Assembly: GCF_000377945.1 (NCBI RefSeq)
Contig: NZ_KB898940.1
Coordinates: 1-63,268 of the forward strand
Source: Thioalkalivibrio sulfidiphilus
GTDB taxonomy: Bacteria > Pseudomonadota > Gammaproteobacteria > Ectothiorhodospirales > Ectothiorhodospiraceae
Direction: 5' to 3'
Length of the DNA stretch: 63,268 bases
A program made the position numbers and the translations under genes. The notes beneath the pieces were generated by a model. The model was not told the origin of the DNA. It saw only the letters and a list, made by a program, of their open reading frames with translations, and made no database searches. The first letter of the stretch is position 1; each line of letters starts with the position of its first letter. Below are positions 23,589 to 33,617 of this stretch, in pieces.

Positions 23589-23620
23589 AGAAGGGCCGGC
23601 TTTTGCCGGCCCTTCTCTTT
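23589..23620 (+). terminator. Intrinsic terminator after pfp
   Basis: AGAAGGGCCGGC (23589-23600), TTTT loop, GCCGGCCCTTCT (23605-23616), then CTTT. Confidence 0.85.
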
Positions 23621-23638
23621 GGTGCCTTGGGAAACGGG

Positions 23639-24565
<927 letters not shown>

Positions 24566-25774
24566 ATGTCACTGGTGAATCCTCACGGGGGGGGTCCGCT
24601 CAAGCCCTTGCTGCTGGAAGGCGAGGCTTTGAGCGCTGAACGGGGGCGCGCCGAGTCGCTGCCCAAGGTCAAGGTCAGCTCCCGGGAAAAGGGCGACATT
24701 ATTATGTTGGGTCTGGGCGGGTTTACCCCCCTGGACGGCTTCATGAGCCACGCGGACTGGGAAGGCGTCTGCGACGGCATGAAGACCGCCAGCGGCCTGT
24801 TCTGGCCCATCCCCATCACGCTCTCCACCGACGAGGTGGTGGCCGACGGCATCAAGACCGGCAGCGACATCGCCCTGGTGGACCCGGAGAATGACGAGAT
24901 CCTGGCCACCATGACGGTGACCGAGAAATACCGGATCGACAAGGCCCACGAGTGCGCCACCGTGTTCAAGACCACCGACCTGGAGCATCCGGGCGTGAAG
25001 ATGGTCATGGAACAGGGCGACGTGAACCTCGCCGGTCCCGTGAAGGTGCTGTCCCAGGGCGGATTCCCCGAGAAGTACGGCGATCTGTTCATGTCCCCCA
25101 AGGAGACCCGCGCCCAGTTCGAGGCCATGGGCTGGAGCAAGGTGGCGGCGTTCCAGACCCGCAACCCCATGCACCGTTCCCACGAATACCTCGCCAAGGT
25201 GGCCATCGAGACCTGCGACGGCGTGCTGATCCACTCGCTGCTGGGCAACCTCAAGCCCGGCGACATCCCGGCCGACGTGCGCGCCAAGGCCATCAACACC
25301 CTGGTGGACAAATACTTCGTCAAGAACACCATCATCCAGGCGGGTTACCCGCTGGACATGCGCTACGCAGGTCCCCGCGAGGCCCTGCTGCATGCAGTGT
25401 TCCGCCAGAACTACGGCTGCTCCCACCTGATCGTGGGCCGCGACCATGCGGGTGTGGGCGATTACTACGGCCCGTTCGACGCGCACCATATCTTCGACCA
25501 GATCCCCAAGGGCGCCCTGGAGACCCAGGCCCTGAAGATCGACTGGACCTTCTGGTGCTACAAGTGCGGCGGCATGGCCTCTGCGCGCACCTGCCCCCAC
25601 GAGCCCGGCGACCGGCTGCTGCTCTCCGGCACCAAGCTGCGCAAGGCCCTGTCCGAGGGGGACGACGTGCCGGCAGAGTTCTCGCGCCCGGAAGTGCTGG
25701 AGATCCTGCGCGAGTACTACAACAACCTCACCGAAAAGGTCGAGGTCAAGCTGACCGGGCATTCCGCCAAGTAG
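24566..25774 (+). CDS. sat: Dissimilatory sulfate adenylyltransferase (ATP sulfurylase)
   Basis: In sulfur oxidisers it converts APS plus pyrophosphate to sulfate and ATP. 402 residues of the homo-oligomeric type, without a fused kinase domain. Motifs: [21 protein letters not shown] (nucleotide site, from Gln197), [35 protein letters not shown] and [18 protein letters not shown]...CPH cluster (Cys331, Cys334, Cys343, His345) looks like the zinc site of the archaeal/dissimilatory group. It is followed after 125 nt by aprM-aprB-aprA. Confidence 0.97.
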   Translation: MSLVNPHGGGPLKPLLLEGEALSAERGRAESLPKVKVSSREKGDIIMLGLGGFTPLDGFMSHADWEGVCDGMKTASGLFWPIPITLSTDEVVADGIKTGSDIALVDPENDEILATMTVTEKYRIDKAHECATVFKTTDLEHPGVKMVMEQGDVNLAGPVKVLSQGGFPEKYGDLFMSPKETRAQFEAMGWSKVAAFQTRNPMHRSHEYLAKVAIETCDGVLIHSLLGNLKPGDIPADVRAKAINTLVDKYFVKNTIIQAGYPLDMRYAGPREALLHAVFRQNYGCSHLIVGRDHAGVGDYYGPFDAHHIFDQIPKGALETQALKIDWTFWCYKCGGMASARTCPHEPGDRLLLSGTKLRKALSEGDDVPAEFSRPEVLEILREYYNNLTEKVEVKLTGHSAK

Positions 25775-25899
25775 GGGTCGTCATCCGCCAGGTCGTGCAT
25801 GAAGCGTAACTGGTGCAGGGCCGTCATGATGACAAAGGGTTAGACGAGATCCGTCTCTAAATCAATAAGAACTCAGCATCACCACTAGGAGAGTAGACA

Positions 25900-26745
25900 A
25901 TGATTAGTACCAACCCATTCAGTGAGCTTGCAGCATTCATTCCGCCCGCGGCCATGCAGATCTATGTGGTGGCCATGATCCTGCTGGTCATCGCCGGCGT
26001 GCTCATCGATGTGACGCACAAGAAGAGCGCCAAGTATTTCTTCGAGAATGCGAAAAAGCAGGAAAAGAACGCCCGGCGCAGCGTGAGCAGTGGCGAGAAG
26101 GTCGGCCTTGCAGTCCAGACCATCGTCGGCGAGGTGCTCACCTCCTCCGAGTTTTCCCACCGCGGCGAGCAACAGCGGCGCGTCTCGCACCTCCTCACCA
26201 TGTACGGCTTCATCTTCTTCGTGGTGTCGACGGCGGTGCTGATCTTTGCTCACCCCACCTCGGGCGAAGCGGGCATCTGGCCGCTGCTGTGGCACCTGGG
26301 CGCGCTCAGCCTCGCGGTCGGCGGCTACTGGTTCTGGTTCTTCATCCGCGTGGACGTCTCCGCCGAAGGCAACCCCTGGTACCGCGTGGTGCGCGCCGAT
26401 CTGTTCATCCTTTCCCTGCTGGCGATGGCCACCTTCGCGCTGCTGTGGTCCTTCACCCAGGGCACCGCCATCGGCTGGCTGTTCTTCGCCCTGTTCATCG
26501 CCGCCAGCACGACGCTGTTCTCCACGGTGATCTGGTCCAAGTTTGCCCACATGTTCTTCAAGCCCGCCGCCGCCTACCAGAAGAAGGTCACCAAGGCCGA
26601 CGGCTCTCAGGAGAATCTGCCCGATGTGGGTGAACTGACGGATCCCAAGCTGCAGGCGCGGTATCCCGACATCCCGGAATACATGGGCACCAACCCGCCC
26701 AACATGGGGCTCGGCATCACCCGCGAACCGCCACGCCACTACTGA
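25900..26745 (+). CDS. aprM: AprM, membrane anchor of APS reductase
   Basis: Thought to anchor AprAB and pass its electrons to the quinone pool, in place of QmoABC. The 281 residues contain about five membrane helices (around 19-35, 97-117, 127-147, 165-185, 190-210) with conserved-looking His residues (for example HRGEQQRRVSHLL) and a C-terminal cytoplasmic tail. AGGAG lies ahead of the ATG. Identification rests on position directly before aprBA plus its predicted topology; sulfur oxidisers typically carry aprM or qmo here. Confidence 0.88.
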   Translation: MISTNPFSELAAFIPPAAMQIYVVAMILLVIAGVLIDVTHKKSAKYFFENAKKQEKNARRSVSSGEKVGLAVQTIVGEVLTSSEFSHRGEQQRRVSHLLTMYGFIFFVVSTAVLIFAHPTSGEAGIWPLLWHLGALSLAVGGYWFWFFIRVDVSAEGNPWYRVVRADLFILSLLAMATFALLWSFTQGTAIGWLFFALFIAASTTLFSTVIWSKFAHMFFKPAAAYQKKVTKADGSQENLPDVGELTDPKLQARYPDIPEYMGTNPPNMGLGITREPPRHY

Positions 26746-26786
26746 GTCGAGACACTGAATAACAATTCTTTTAAGAGAGGACCGAC

Positions 26787-27269
26787 ATGCCAACTTTCGT
26801 ATATATGACGCGCTGCGACGGCTGTGGAGCCTGTGTCGATATCTGCCCGTCGGACATCATGCACATCGACCCGACCGTGCGCCGTGCCTACAACATCGAA
26901 CCCAACATGTGCTGGGAGTGCTACTCCTGCGTCAAGGCCTGCCCGCACAACGCCATTGACGTGCGTGGTTATGCGGACTTCGCTCCGCTGGGCCATTCCG
27001 TACGGGTGATCCGTGACGAGGAAAAGGGTGTCATCGCGTGGCGCATCAAGTCCCGCAACGGTGAAATGGACCTCAATCTGCTGGCCCCCATCACCACCAA
27101 GCCCTGGGGTCAGTACATTCCCAAGCTGGCCGACGTGCCGGCGCCCAGCAAGGAAATGCGCGACAGCCAGCTGCTCTTCAACGAGCCGAAATACATCCGT
27201 CTGGATGAGGGCGGTCTGCATACGCTGGAATCCAATGGCCTGAGAATGAAAGCAGGGGTGTACTACTAA
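26787..27269 (+). CDS. aprB: Adenylylsulfate reductase beta subunit
   Basis: Electron-transfer subunit with two [4Fe-4S] clusters. 160 residues: CDGCGACVDIC (Cys10, 13, 16, 20) and CWECYSCVKAC (Cys42, 45, 48, 52), followed by the long C-terminal tail that wraps around AprA. GAGG ribosome site upstream. The TAA overlaps the aprA ATG (TAATG), so the subunits are translationally coupled. Confidence 0.97.
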   Translation: MPTFVYMTRCDGCGACVDICPSDIMHIDPTVRRAYNIEPNMCWECYSCVKACPHNAIDVRGYADFAPLGHSVRVIRDEEKGVIAWRIKSRNGEMDLNLLAPITTKPWGQYIPKLADVPAPSKEMRDSQLLFNEPKYIRLDEGGLHTLESNGLRMKAGVYY

Positions 27270-29137
27270 TGGCTTACAACACAATCGTAGAAGACAACAT
27301 CGACATCCTGGTCTGTGGCGCTGGCCTCGGTGGCACCGGTGCGGCGTGGGAGGCTCGTTACTGGGGTCAGGACAAGAAGATCGTGATCGCCGAAAAGGCC
27401 AACATCGACCGTTCCGGCGCCGTGGCCCAGGGCCTCTATGCCATCAACTGCTACATGGGCACCCGCTTCGGCGAGAACAACCCGGAAGATCACGTGCGCT
27501 ACGCCCGTATCGACCTGATGGGCATGGTGCGCGAGGACCTGCTGTTCGACATGGCGCGCCACGTGGACTCGGCTGTTCACCAGTTCGAGGAATGGGGCCT
27601 GCCGATCATGCGCAACCCCAAGACCGGCACCTACCAGCGTGAAGGCCGTTGGCAGATCATGATTCACGGTGAGTCCTACAAGCCCATCGTGGCCGAGGCC
27701 GCCAAGAAGTCCGCCGACAAGGTCTACAACCGCGTCTGCATCACCCACCTGCTGATGGACGATGCCAAGGAGAACCGCGTGGCCGGTGCCGTGGGCTTCA
27801 ACGTCCGCACCGGTGACTACCACGTGTTCAAGTCCAAGGCCGTGATCGTGGCCGCGGGCGGTGCCTCCAACATCTTCAAGCCGCGTTCCGTGGGTGAAGG
27901 CGCCGGTCGCGTGTGGTATGCCCCCTGGTCCTCCGGTTCCGCCTATGGCCTGATGATCGAGGCCGGCGCGAAGATGACCCAGATGGAAAACCGCATCGTG
28001 CTGGCCCGTTTCAAGGACGGTTACGGCCCGGTGGGTGCCTACTTCCTGCACCTCAAGACCTACACCCAGAACGCCTATGGTGAAGAGTATGAGTCCAAGT
28101 GGTTCCCGGAACTGCAGAAGATGGTGGGCAAGGAGTACCTGGACCCCGAGGTCTCGCACCGCACCCATCGTCCGATCCCGACCTGCTTGCGCAACCACGC
28201 CCTCATCAACGAGGTGAATGCCGGTCGCGGTCCGATCCACATGGTCACCATGGAGGCCTTCCAGGACCCTCACCTCGAGGAGATCGGCTGGCACAACTTC
28301 CTGGGCATGACCGTGGGTCAGGCCGTGCTGTGGGCCGCCACCGACGTGAACCCCAAGTACGAGAACCCGGAGCTCACGACCTCCGAGCCCTACGTCATGG
28401 GTTCCCACGCCACCGGTTGCGGCGCCTGGTGCTCCGGTCCCGAGGACATCTCTCCGCCCGAGTATTTCTGGGGCTACAACCGTATGACCACGGTCGAAGG
28501 CCTGTTCGGTGCCGGCGATGCCGTCGGCGGCACCCCGCATGCCTTCTCCTCCGGCTCCTTCACCGAAGGACGCCTGGCTGCCAAGGCCGCGTGCAAGTAC
28601 ATCGACGATGGCAAGGCCGAGGGGATCCGTGTCTCCCAGGAGCAGATCGACCGCCGCAAGGCCGAGATCTACAAGCCCATGGAGCACTACAAGATCTACC
28701 GCAATGAGATCGTCGCTGGTTCGGTCAACCCCAACTACATCAACCCGCGCCAGGGTCTGGATCGCCTGCAGAAGCTGATGGATGAGTACTGCGGCGGCGT
28801 GACGGTCAACTACATGACCAACGACAAGCTGCTCAACATCGGCCTCAAGAAGATGAAGGCCCTGGAAGAGGACCTGGAGAAGGTCGCGGCGGAGAATATC
28901 CACGAACTGCTGCGCGCCTGGGAGTTGAAGCACCGTCACCGCACTGCCGAGGCGGTCTTCCACCACACCCTGTTCCGCAAGGAGACGCGCTGGCCGGGCT
29001 ATTACTACCGTGGTGATGCCATGAAACTGGACGACGAGAACTGGCATGTACTGACGGTTTCCCGTCGTGACCCGAAGACCGGGGAGTACACCATGGAGAA
29101 GGCGCCCTGCTACCACATCGTGGGCAAGGACGAGTAA
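27269..29137 (+). CDS. aprA: Adenylylsulfate reductase alpha subunit
   Basis: FAD-containing catalytic subunit; in this context it oxidises sulfite plus AMP to APS. 622 residues: FAD dinucleotide fold (ILVCGAGLGGTGAAWEARYW), SGAVAQGLYAINCYMG, AVIVAAGGASNIFKPRS, HATGCGAWCSGPEDI and the flavin-binding end LFGAGDAVGGTPHAFSSGSF. Homologous to fumarate reductase flavoproteins but with the Apr-specific length and partner. Codon usage matches neighbours. Ends 50 nt before a strong terminator. Confidence 0.97.
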   Translation: MAYNTIVEDNIDILVCGAGLGGTGAAWEARYWGQDKKIVIAEKANIDRSGAVAQGLYAINCYMGTRFGENNPEDHVRYARIDLMGMVREDLLFDMARHVDSAVHQFEEWGLPIMRNPKTGTYQREGRWQIMIHGESYKPIVAEAAKKSADKVYNRVCITHLLMDDAKENRVAGAVGFNVRTGDYHVFKSKAVIVAAGGASNIFKPRSVGEGAGRVWYAPWSSGSAYGLMIEAGAKMTQMENRIVLARFKDGYGPVGAYFLHLKTYTQNAYGEEYESKWFPELQKMVGKEYLDPEVSHRTHRPIPTCLRNHALINEVNAGRGPIHMVTMEAFQDPHLEEIGWHNFLGMTVGQAVLWAATDVNPKYENPELTTSEPYVMGSHATGCGAWCSGPEDISPPEYFWGYNRMTTVEGLFGAGDAVGGTPHAFSSGSFTEGRLAAKAACKYIDDGKAEGIRVSQEQIDRRKAEIYKPMEHYKIYRNEIVAGSVNPNYINPRQGLDRLQKLMDEYCGGVTVNYMTNDKLLNIGLKKMKALEEDLEKVAAENIHELLRAWELKHRHRTAEAVFHHTLFRKETRWPGYYYRGDAMKLDDENWHVLTVSRRDPKTGEYTMEKAPCYHIVGKDE

Positions 29138-29186
29138 GGGCAGTCGATACCGGGGAGGCGTTAACCGCGCCTTCCCGGGTCGCTTC

Positions 29187-29220
29187 AAAAAAGATCAACG
29201 ACACGTTGGTCTTTTTTTTT
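29187..29220 (+). terminator. Intrinsic terminator after aprA
   Basis: AAAAAAGATCAACG (29187-29200) and CGTTGGTCTTTTTT (29204-29217) form a stem with one wobble, ending in nine T residues. Confidence 0.9.
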
Positions 29221-29299
29221 GCGGCACGGTAATGTGTTGACCCGGCTGCACGCCAGTGGGCAACCTGTCACACGCAAATGGTCATTTCAGAGAAAATCC

Positions 29300-29650
29300 A
29301 TGAACATCATCGAGAAGACGGACGAGGAACTCCTCCAGATCGTCCTCCCCATGTGGGACGACCTGATCAAGTATTCCAACAAAGGCAACTACGGGAAGTT
29401 CATTCGAAACTTCTCCTACGACCTTCTGCTCGGCCTGAACGAGGTGGAGCTTGGCAAACAGTTCGCCAAGAGCGAGCTGACCCGGAGCCTCTCAACAGAT
29501 TATGACTTCCTGGGCTTCATCCGGCGTGGCGAGCATGTCACCTGCCTGTTCAGGGTGCGCAGCACCAAGCGGGCTGGCGAGTGGCTGGGGCGCATGGTCG
29601 TCGGTTATGAAAGAGGCGAGGTCAAGATCTTCGCCGCATCCGTGTTCTAG
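29300..29650 (+). CDS. Conserved-looking hypothetical protein downstream of apr
   Basis: I do not recognise this 116-residue soluble protein. It begins MNIIEKTDEELLQIVLPMWD and ends MVVGYERGEVKIFAASVF. The mixed alpha/beta pattern with aromatic and charged strands looks like an NTF2-like or PAS-sized single domain, but no motif proves it. ATG 29300 was chosen because homology-like coding composition starts there; the frame is open further upstream through the apr terminator. It sits 6 nt before the SlyD-like gene, so the two form a small operon behind sat-apr. Confidence 0.65.
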   Translation: MNIIEKTDEELLQIVLPMWDDLIKYSNKGNYGKFIRNFSYDLLLGLNEVELGKQFAKSELTRSLSTDYDFLGFIRRGEHVTCLFRVRSTKRAGEWLGRMVVGYERGEVKIFAASVF

Positions 29651-29656
29651 ACGATC

Positions 29657-30166
29657 ATGAGCGAAATCATACAAGACAATAAGTTTGTCGAGCTGACCTA
29701 CGAGGTCATCGACAAGAAATCCGGAGACGTGCTGTCAACCGTCGAGTTCCCCTTAAGTTACGTGCATGGCACGAACCATGTACTGAACAGCCAGGTCACC
29801 GACGACCTGCAGGGGCGTTGCCAGGGCGACGTGATCGAGGTCGCCATTGACGGCAATGCGATCTACGGGGCACGGGACGAAAGCCTGGTGTTTACCGACA
29901 GCATTGACAATGTGCCGGAAGAGTACCGGGAAGTCGGGACGATCATCCTGATGGAAAGCGAGAGCGGCGAACGAAAAGAGTTCATCGTGACGCGTATGGA
30001 TGACAAGACACTGACGGTCGACGGCAACAACCCGCTGTGCGGCAGAGATCTGATCTTCAGGCTCAAGATCCTGAGCGTACGGGATGCCACCCCGGAAGAG
30101 ATCGAAGCGGGCACCCGGGTCATCGACGGGCCGGATATTGATACGGACCGGATTGTGCCGATCTGA
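29657..30166 (+). CDS. SlyD-like FKBP-type peptidyl-prolyl isomerase
   Basis: Predicted folding helper of the SlyD group. The 169 residues begin IQDNKFVELTYEVIDKKSGD, keep the FKBP strand pattern and the inserted IF domain, and show YGARDESLVF, LMESESGERKEFIVTRMDD, VDGNNPLCGRDLIFRLKILS and REATPEE-like VRDATPEEIEAG. There is no His-rich metal-binding tail as in E. coli SlyD. The active-site residues are altered (VEFPLSYVHG in place of the usual YLHG loop). Spacing to the upstream gene (6 nt) suggests joint expression. Confidence 0.78.
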   Translation: MSEIIQDNKFVELTYEVIDKKSGDVLSTVEFPLSYVHGTNHVLNSQVTDDLQGRCQGDVIEVAIDGNAIYGARDESLVFTDSIDNVPEEYREVGTIILMESESGERKEFIVTRMDDKTLTVDGNNPLCGRDLIFRLKILSVRDATPEEIEAGTRVIDGPDIDTDRIVPI

Positions 30167-30197
30167 CTTCCCGACTCGCGCCCTCACCTTCAATATC

Positions 30198-30224
30198 CAT
30201 AGGGCGGGCCTCGCCCGCCTTATG
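30198..30224. repeat. CATAGGGCGGGC hairpin
   Basis: CATAGGGCGGGC (30198-30209) faces GCCCGCCTTATG (30213-30224) with a 3-nt loop, between convergent genes; it may act as a terminator. Related copies at 33618-33640 and 39819-39840. Confidence 0.7.
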
Positions 30225-30298
30225 TGCACGGGAGACCGGCCTGGAATCCGCCGGTCGCACTGGTGAACTGTCCGGATCAGGAACCCCGCGCCTGCATC

Positions 30299-30937
30299 TC
30301 AGTAAGGGGCACCGGCCGGCCCATCGGACAAAAGCACGCCCACGTAGGGCGCATAGGTCAGGACAGCCCCCTGTCTCGGACCCAGTGCATTGAACGCATA
30401 GACCACCTGCGACTGGAGTCCCGCACTTCCCGGATCGGCGCTCAGCGCTTCCAATGCGCTTAGCAATGGCTGGATGTCGTCAGGGCTCAGATAGGTTCTG
30501 AGCATCCGAATCGCCTCATCGATCCTCTCGGCATCGAGGTCACGCCGGAGCTTCGCCGGATTGCCCTCACCCTCATCATCAAAGTCCGGCGGCTCATCGT
30601 AGACATTGGCCTCCAGGCCGGCAGGCTGTCGGACGGGCCTGAGTCCGGCAAAGGCCTGGAACTCCTCCAGGGCCCTGCGCTTAACGAGAGCGACGAAGGC
30701 ATTGAAGGCCTCGGTATCGGGCTTGCCTAGCTGGAGCGTGATCAGCGCGTCACCATTCACCCGGCTGTTGAAACTCAGGCTGGATCGGCTGATCACCGGC
30801 TCCGGATTCAGAACCGTCAGCATCACGGTCAGTTCCTCAACAGGCTTGAATGGCGCCTTGCTTCGAATCCTGACGTAATCGTCGATGATCTCGAGTTCCT
30901 GAGAACCCCTGAGAAAATGTCTCTGTATGATTTTCAT
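30299..30937 (-). CDS. Hypothetical protein (212 aa)
   Basis: Not recognised. The first half (MKIIQRHFLRGSQELEIIDD, then basic and hydrophobic strands such as LTVMLTVLNPEPVIS) looks like a beta-rich domain, with an acidic linker (DEPPDFDDEGEG) and a helical C-terminal half (DDIQPLLSALEALSADP). No signal peptide or membrane helix. Last gene of a four-gene minus-strand cluster; it starts 24 nt after the preceding gene. Confidence 0.6.
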   Translation of the reverse strand: MKIIQRHFLRGSQELEIIDDYVRIRSKAPFKPVEELTVMLTVLNPEPVISRSSLSFNSRVNGDALITLQLGKPDTEAFNAFVALVKRRALEEFQAFAGLRPVRQPAGLEANVYDEPPDFDDEGEGNPAKLRRDLDAERIDEAIRMLRTYLSPDDIQPLLSALEALSADPGSAGLQSQVVYAFNALGPRQGAVLTYAPYVGVLLSDGPAGAPY

Positions 30938-30960
30938 GGCACGCGCCGCCCGCCCTGCGG

Positions 30961-31272
30961 TTATTCGTCGAATATCTCGGTGATGAGATCGGCGACATAT
31001 TCATGCATATAGGAATTTTCACCGCCATGGACGAGTTGTTTGTCCCCGGTGACAAAGCTCAGGTACGGCTTGACCGCAACGCCCTCTGCTTCAATCCCGG
31101 CGTTGTCATCAATGGTACTGGCCACGCTGAAGGCGATATGGGCCGTGACTTCTTTGAGCGCTTCGTCGCGAAACCCCGCCTCGGTCAGCTTGAGCCTGAT
31201 CTGCTCGATGATCTCGCGGATGAAGAGCTGTTGGAGTTGATCGAATTGTTCGGGGTCGGTCTTGAGTTGCAC
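30961..31272 (-). CDS. Hypothetical protein (103 aa)
   Basis: Not recognised. A soluble acidic protein starting MQLKTDPEQFDQLQQLFIRE, with an amphipathic helical first half and a C-terminal region GGENSYMHEYVADLITEIFD. Spaced 40 nt after the acetyltransferase-like gene and 24 nt before the 212-residue protein, so presumably co-transcribed with both. Confidence 0.6.
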   Translation of the reverse strand: MQLKTDPEQFDQLQQLFIREIIEQIRLKLTEAGFRDEALKEVTAHIAFSVASTIDDNAGIEAEGVAVKPYLSFVTGDKQLVHGGENSYMHEYVADLITEIFDE

Positions 31273-31312
31273 TTCGTTTACCCTACGGTTTTCGTGGATG
31301 TGGATTTCGTTG

Positions 31313-32329
31313 CTATCGGTTCAGCCACTTCAGTATTCGACCGATCCCCCGCTCGGGTTTCGGGCTCCTGATGCAGTAGAGCGTCCAGCGCTCCCTGCGC
31401 TCTGACATCCAGTCCTGCTTGTAGGCGTCATTGCCGGTCAGGAAATCGATCTCCGCCACCCTGTCATGATCGATGACATGCTCCATCAGGTGCCGGATCA
31501 GAATCGAACCCGGGGAGTAACGCTTCCATTGCTCGTCATGGGCCAGCTTGAAGATACTTGCCTTGCCACAGACCACGAACCAGAGTTGCGCGGCAACGGG
31601 AGTCTCCCCCACATAAAGGATGCCGAGTCTCAACCAGCCCTGCTCGGCCAGCGCACTGACCAGGCCGTCGATAAAATCGCGATACTGCTCCGAGGCCTTC
31701 CAGCTCCTGTCATAGACGGCGTAGTAGTCTGACATAGCCGTCTGCAGGCCACTATCCGTAAAGACCTGAATCCTGTAGCCATGCTCCCGGGCGAGCTTTC
31801 GCGCCTTGCGCGCGATGCTGTTACGGACTCTGGCGGGACGCGCCGCCATGTAATCCTCGAACGATTGACCCTGTGTACGGTGGATCCAGTTGTAGAACCG
31901 GAATCTTCGATCACAGGCAATGCCTAGGGATTCCATGGCCTGCTGCAAGCCCTCCAGGTTGGCGTCGTCAGAGGCGATCGGGTCCAGGCGCAGTGATGCG
32001 AACGACAAATCGCTGAGACCCCTGGCGAGGCAGCCGATGACCTCGCGCTGGCGATGCTCCGCCAGCAGCAGCGTGTAGAGCGAGGCGTACAGGTTTGTGA
32101 GCCCATACCAGTGTCTGCTGTCGCGCATCTCCAGGGGGAGCAGTCCCAGAACCCTGCCGTCCTCCACCACGCAGGCCAGCAGGAGGCTCTGCCGATCGGC
32201 TGGCGTGGTCCTCAGCAGGTTTTCAAACCAGGGGCGTGAAAAGAAGAGACTGTCGCCGGCCGCTTGGGAGAACAGGGACGCCGCACTCTCGGGCAACTGG
32301 TCCCAGTGGGCGTAACAGACAAACTCCAT
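31313..32329 (-). CDS. GNAT/FemAB-like N-acetyltransferase (BioF2-like)
   Basis: Probable acyl or aminoacyl transferase of the double-GNAT FemAB/CelD type, used in cell-surface or polysaccharide modification; the substrate is unknown. 338 residues: LFFSRPWFENLLRTT near the start, VRNSIARKARKLAREHGY (typical of the family), and the C-terminal GNAT core YVGETPVAAQLWFVVCGKAS, FKLAHDEQWKRYSPGSIL and IDFLTGNDAYKQDW. Begins 6 nt after the YCII-like gene. Confidence 0.75.
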   Translation of the reverse strand: MEFVCYAHWDQLPESAASLFSQAAGDSLFFSRPWFENLLRTTPADRQSLLLACVVEDGRVLGLLPLEMRDSRHWYGLTNLYASLYTLLLAEHRQREVIGCLARGLSDLSFASLRLDPIASDDANLEGLQQAMESLGIACDRRFRFYNWIHRTQGQSFEDYMAARPARVRNSIARKARKLAREHGYRIQVFTDSGLQTAMSDYYAVYDRSWKASEQYRDFIDGLVSALAEQGWLRLGILYVGETPVAAQLWFVVCGKASIFKLAHDEQWKRYSPGSILIRHLMEHVIDHDRVAEIDFLTGNDAYKQDWMSERRERWTLYCIRSPKPERGIGRILKWLNR

Positions 32330-32335
32330 GCGTCG

Positions 32336-32686
32336 TCAGTTTACGGTCTCGCTGCCGCCATCCCCGGAGGCGCGGGGCATCTCGATCATTTCCGATACTT
32401 CCAGGGTGCCTTTGATTTCGAGGAAGGGACAGGCCCGGGCCGCGGCGATGGCTTCCTGCATGGAGCCCATCCGCATGATGCTCAGGCCGGACATGGCCGA
32501 GACAGTGCCCCGGGAAACCGAGCCGTCGGGTTGTATCGTGTGGGTATCCCGGAAGGGCACGGCGGGGCTCACCACTGCGGTGCCGAGCGACATCAGCCAT
32601 TGCTGGTATTTCTGGAGATGCGCTTGCGCCTCCTGCGGGTCCGAAGGGTACTCGCCTCCGAGATAAACGAATATGTATTGCGGCAT
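32336..32686 (-). CDS. YCII-related domain protein
   Basis: Small 116-residue protein of the YCII/DGPF superfamily, some members of which are dehalogenase-like or extracytoplasmic-sigma accessory proteins; the function here is unknown. It shows YIFVYLGGEYP at the N-terminus, HLQKYQQWLMSLG, and a C-terminal CPFLEIKGTLEVSEMIEMP, the typical alpha/beta ferredoxin-like layout. First gene of the minus-strand cluster 32.7-30.3 kb. Confidence 0.7.
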   Translation of the reverse strand: MPQYIFVYLGGEYPSDPQEAQAHLQKYQQWLMSLGTAVVSPAVPFRDTHTIQPDGSVSRGTVSAMSGLSIMRMGSMQEAIAAARACPFLEIKGTLEVSEMIEMPRASGDGGSETVN

Positions 32687-33170
32687 GCGATCAGGGCTTC
32701 AGACACGTGGATGAATGGCCCCTGATGTTAACCCGGCTGCCCGATGAATTCACGCGCCACGCCGGTACAAGGGAGGCCGCGCACGCACCTGCGGTTTCGT
32801 GCTTCAGGATGGGATTGCAGCCCTTTTTCGGCCTGTGCAGTGCCCGCGGGACACATTTCTCAACCCACTCCCGGGCATGGCGCTGCTGCCGGTTTTGCAG
32901 CCTCCCGCAAAGGCATTGGTATTTTTCCTGTCTGGATAATAGGTTAGGTGTGACGCGCCCGCGTGGAACCGGATTTCTCAAGATCCCGGACAGGATGGGA
33001 AACCTCGATTTATCACATCATAAAAAGATACATTTCACCGGGAACTTGCTGCCCGCCGGACGGTTTCTGATATACTTTTTTCTGCATGATGAAGACCAAT
33101 TTCATCGTGACCGTTTTCAGCTGCGAATAACTCGCTGCGGCGATCGCGAACTCGAAGAAAAAGGTGACTT
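32687..33170. promoter_or_regulatory. 484-nt divergent gap upstream of the 53-codon gene
   Basis: No convincing gene. A possible sigma-70 promoter for the plus strand has TTGCTG at 33046-33051 and TATACT at 33071-33076 (19-nt spacer, longer than ideal). An AT-rich patch (33010-33035) precedes it. The minus-strand cluster promoter must also lie here but is not obvious. Confidence 0.35.
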
Positions 33171-33332
33171 ATGAGCGAACAACCCAAGACCCGACCCAAG
33201 GTGCCTGAAGGCAAGGCCCGTTTCGTCAAGACCCGTCAGAAAGAGCCCAATGAAAAGGGCTTCGTAGGCTACGAGACGATTTGGGACTCGTTCCACAAGG
33301 TGGCGGAGTACACCACCCCCAAGCGCCCCTGA
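33171..33332 (+). CDS. Small basic protein, 53 residues
   Basis: A short gene not recognised by family. ATG 33171 follows an AAGGTGA ribosome site at a good distance. The product is hydrophilic and Lys/Pro-rich: begins MSEQPKTRPKVPEGKARFVK, contains GFVGYETIWDSFHKVAEY and ends TTPKRP. It has its own promoter-like and terminator-like surroundings (33046-33076 and 33348-33377), with codon use like the rest of the window. A nucleic-acid or protein-binding role is possible but unproven. Confidence 0.65.
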   Translation: MSEQPKTRPKVPEGKARFVKTRQKEPNEKGFVGYETIWDSFHKVAEYTTPKRP

Positions 33333-33347
33333 GTCAACCTGCCGTTT

Positions 33348-33377
33348 CGCCTTATGGGGGGTACCCCCCATAAGGCG
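33348..33377. repeat. 30-bp perfect palindrome
   Basis: CGCCTTATGGGGGGT is followed directly by its exact complement, with no loop. It lies 15 nt after the stop of the small gene and may end its transcript or bind a dimeric protein. No T-run follows. Confidence 0.85.
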
Positions 33378-33617
33378 CTTCACTCCCCCGCCCCAGCCCT
33401 TTCCCTACCACCCTTACCGGCCCTCCCGGCTGGACAAGATCCTGATTCCATAGCGACCTGGCGCACACAGGCCCGTGCGGACCGATCTCTCGGACCACGG
33501 CGGTCGTGAGTGCTATCTGATGACCCGGCGTTTGGAGTGATGGGTGCGCAGACCCCACCTGGCTGGCGACCGACAGGACGCTTTCGGCCTGCCTCAGGCT
33601 ATCTCTGGCTGGAGTGG

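Noticed and set aside
32707-33174. 155-codon plus-strand frame leading into the 53-codon gene
   Set aside because: Composition is non-coding, no ribosome site; the short gene at 33171 in another frame has the clear start signal.
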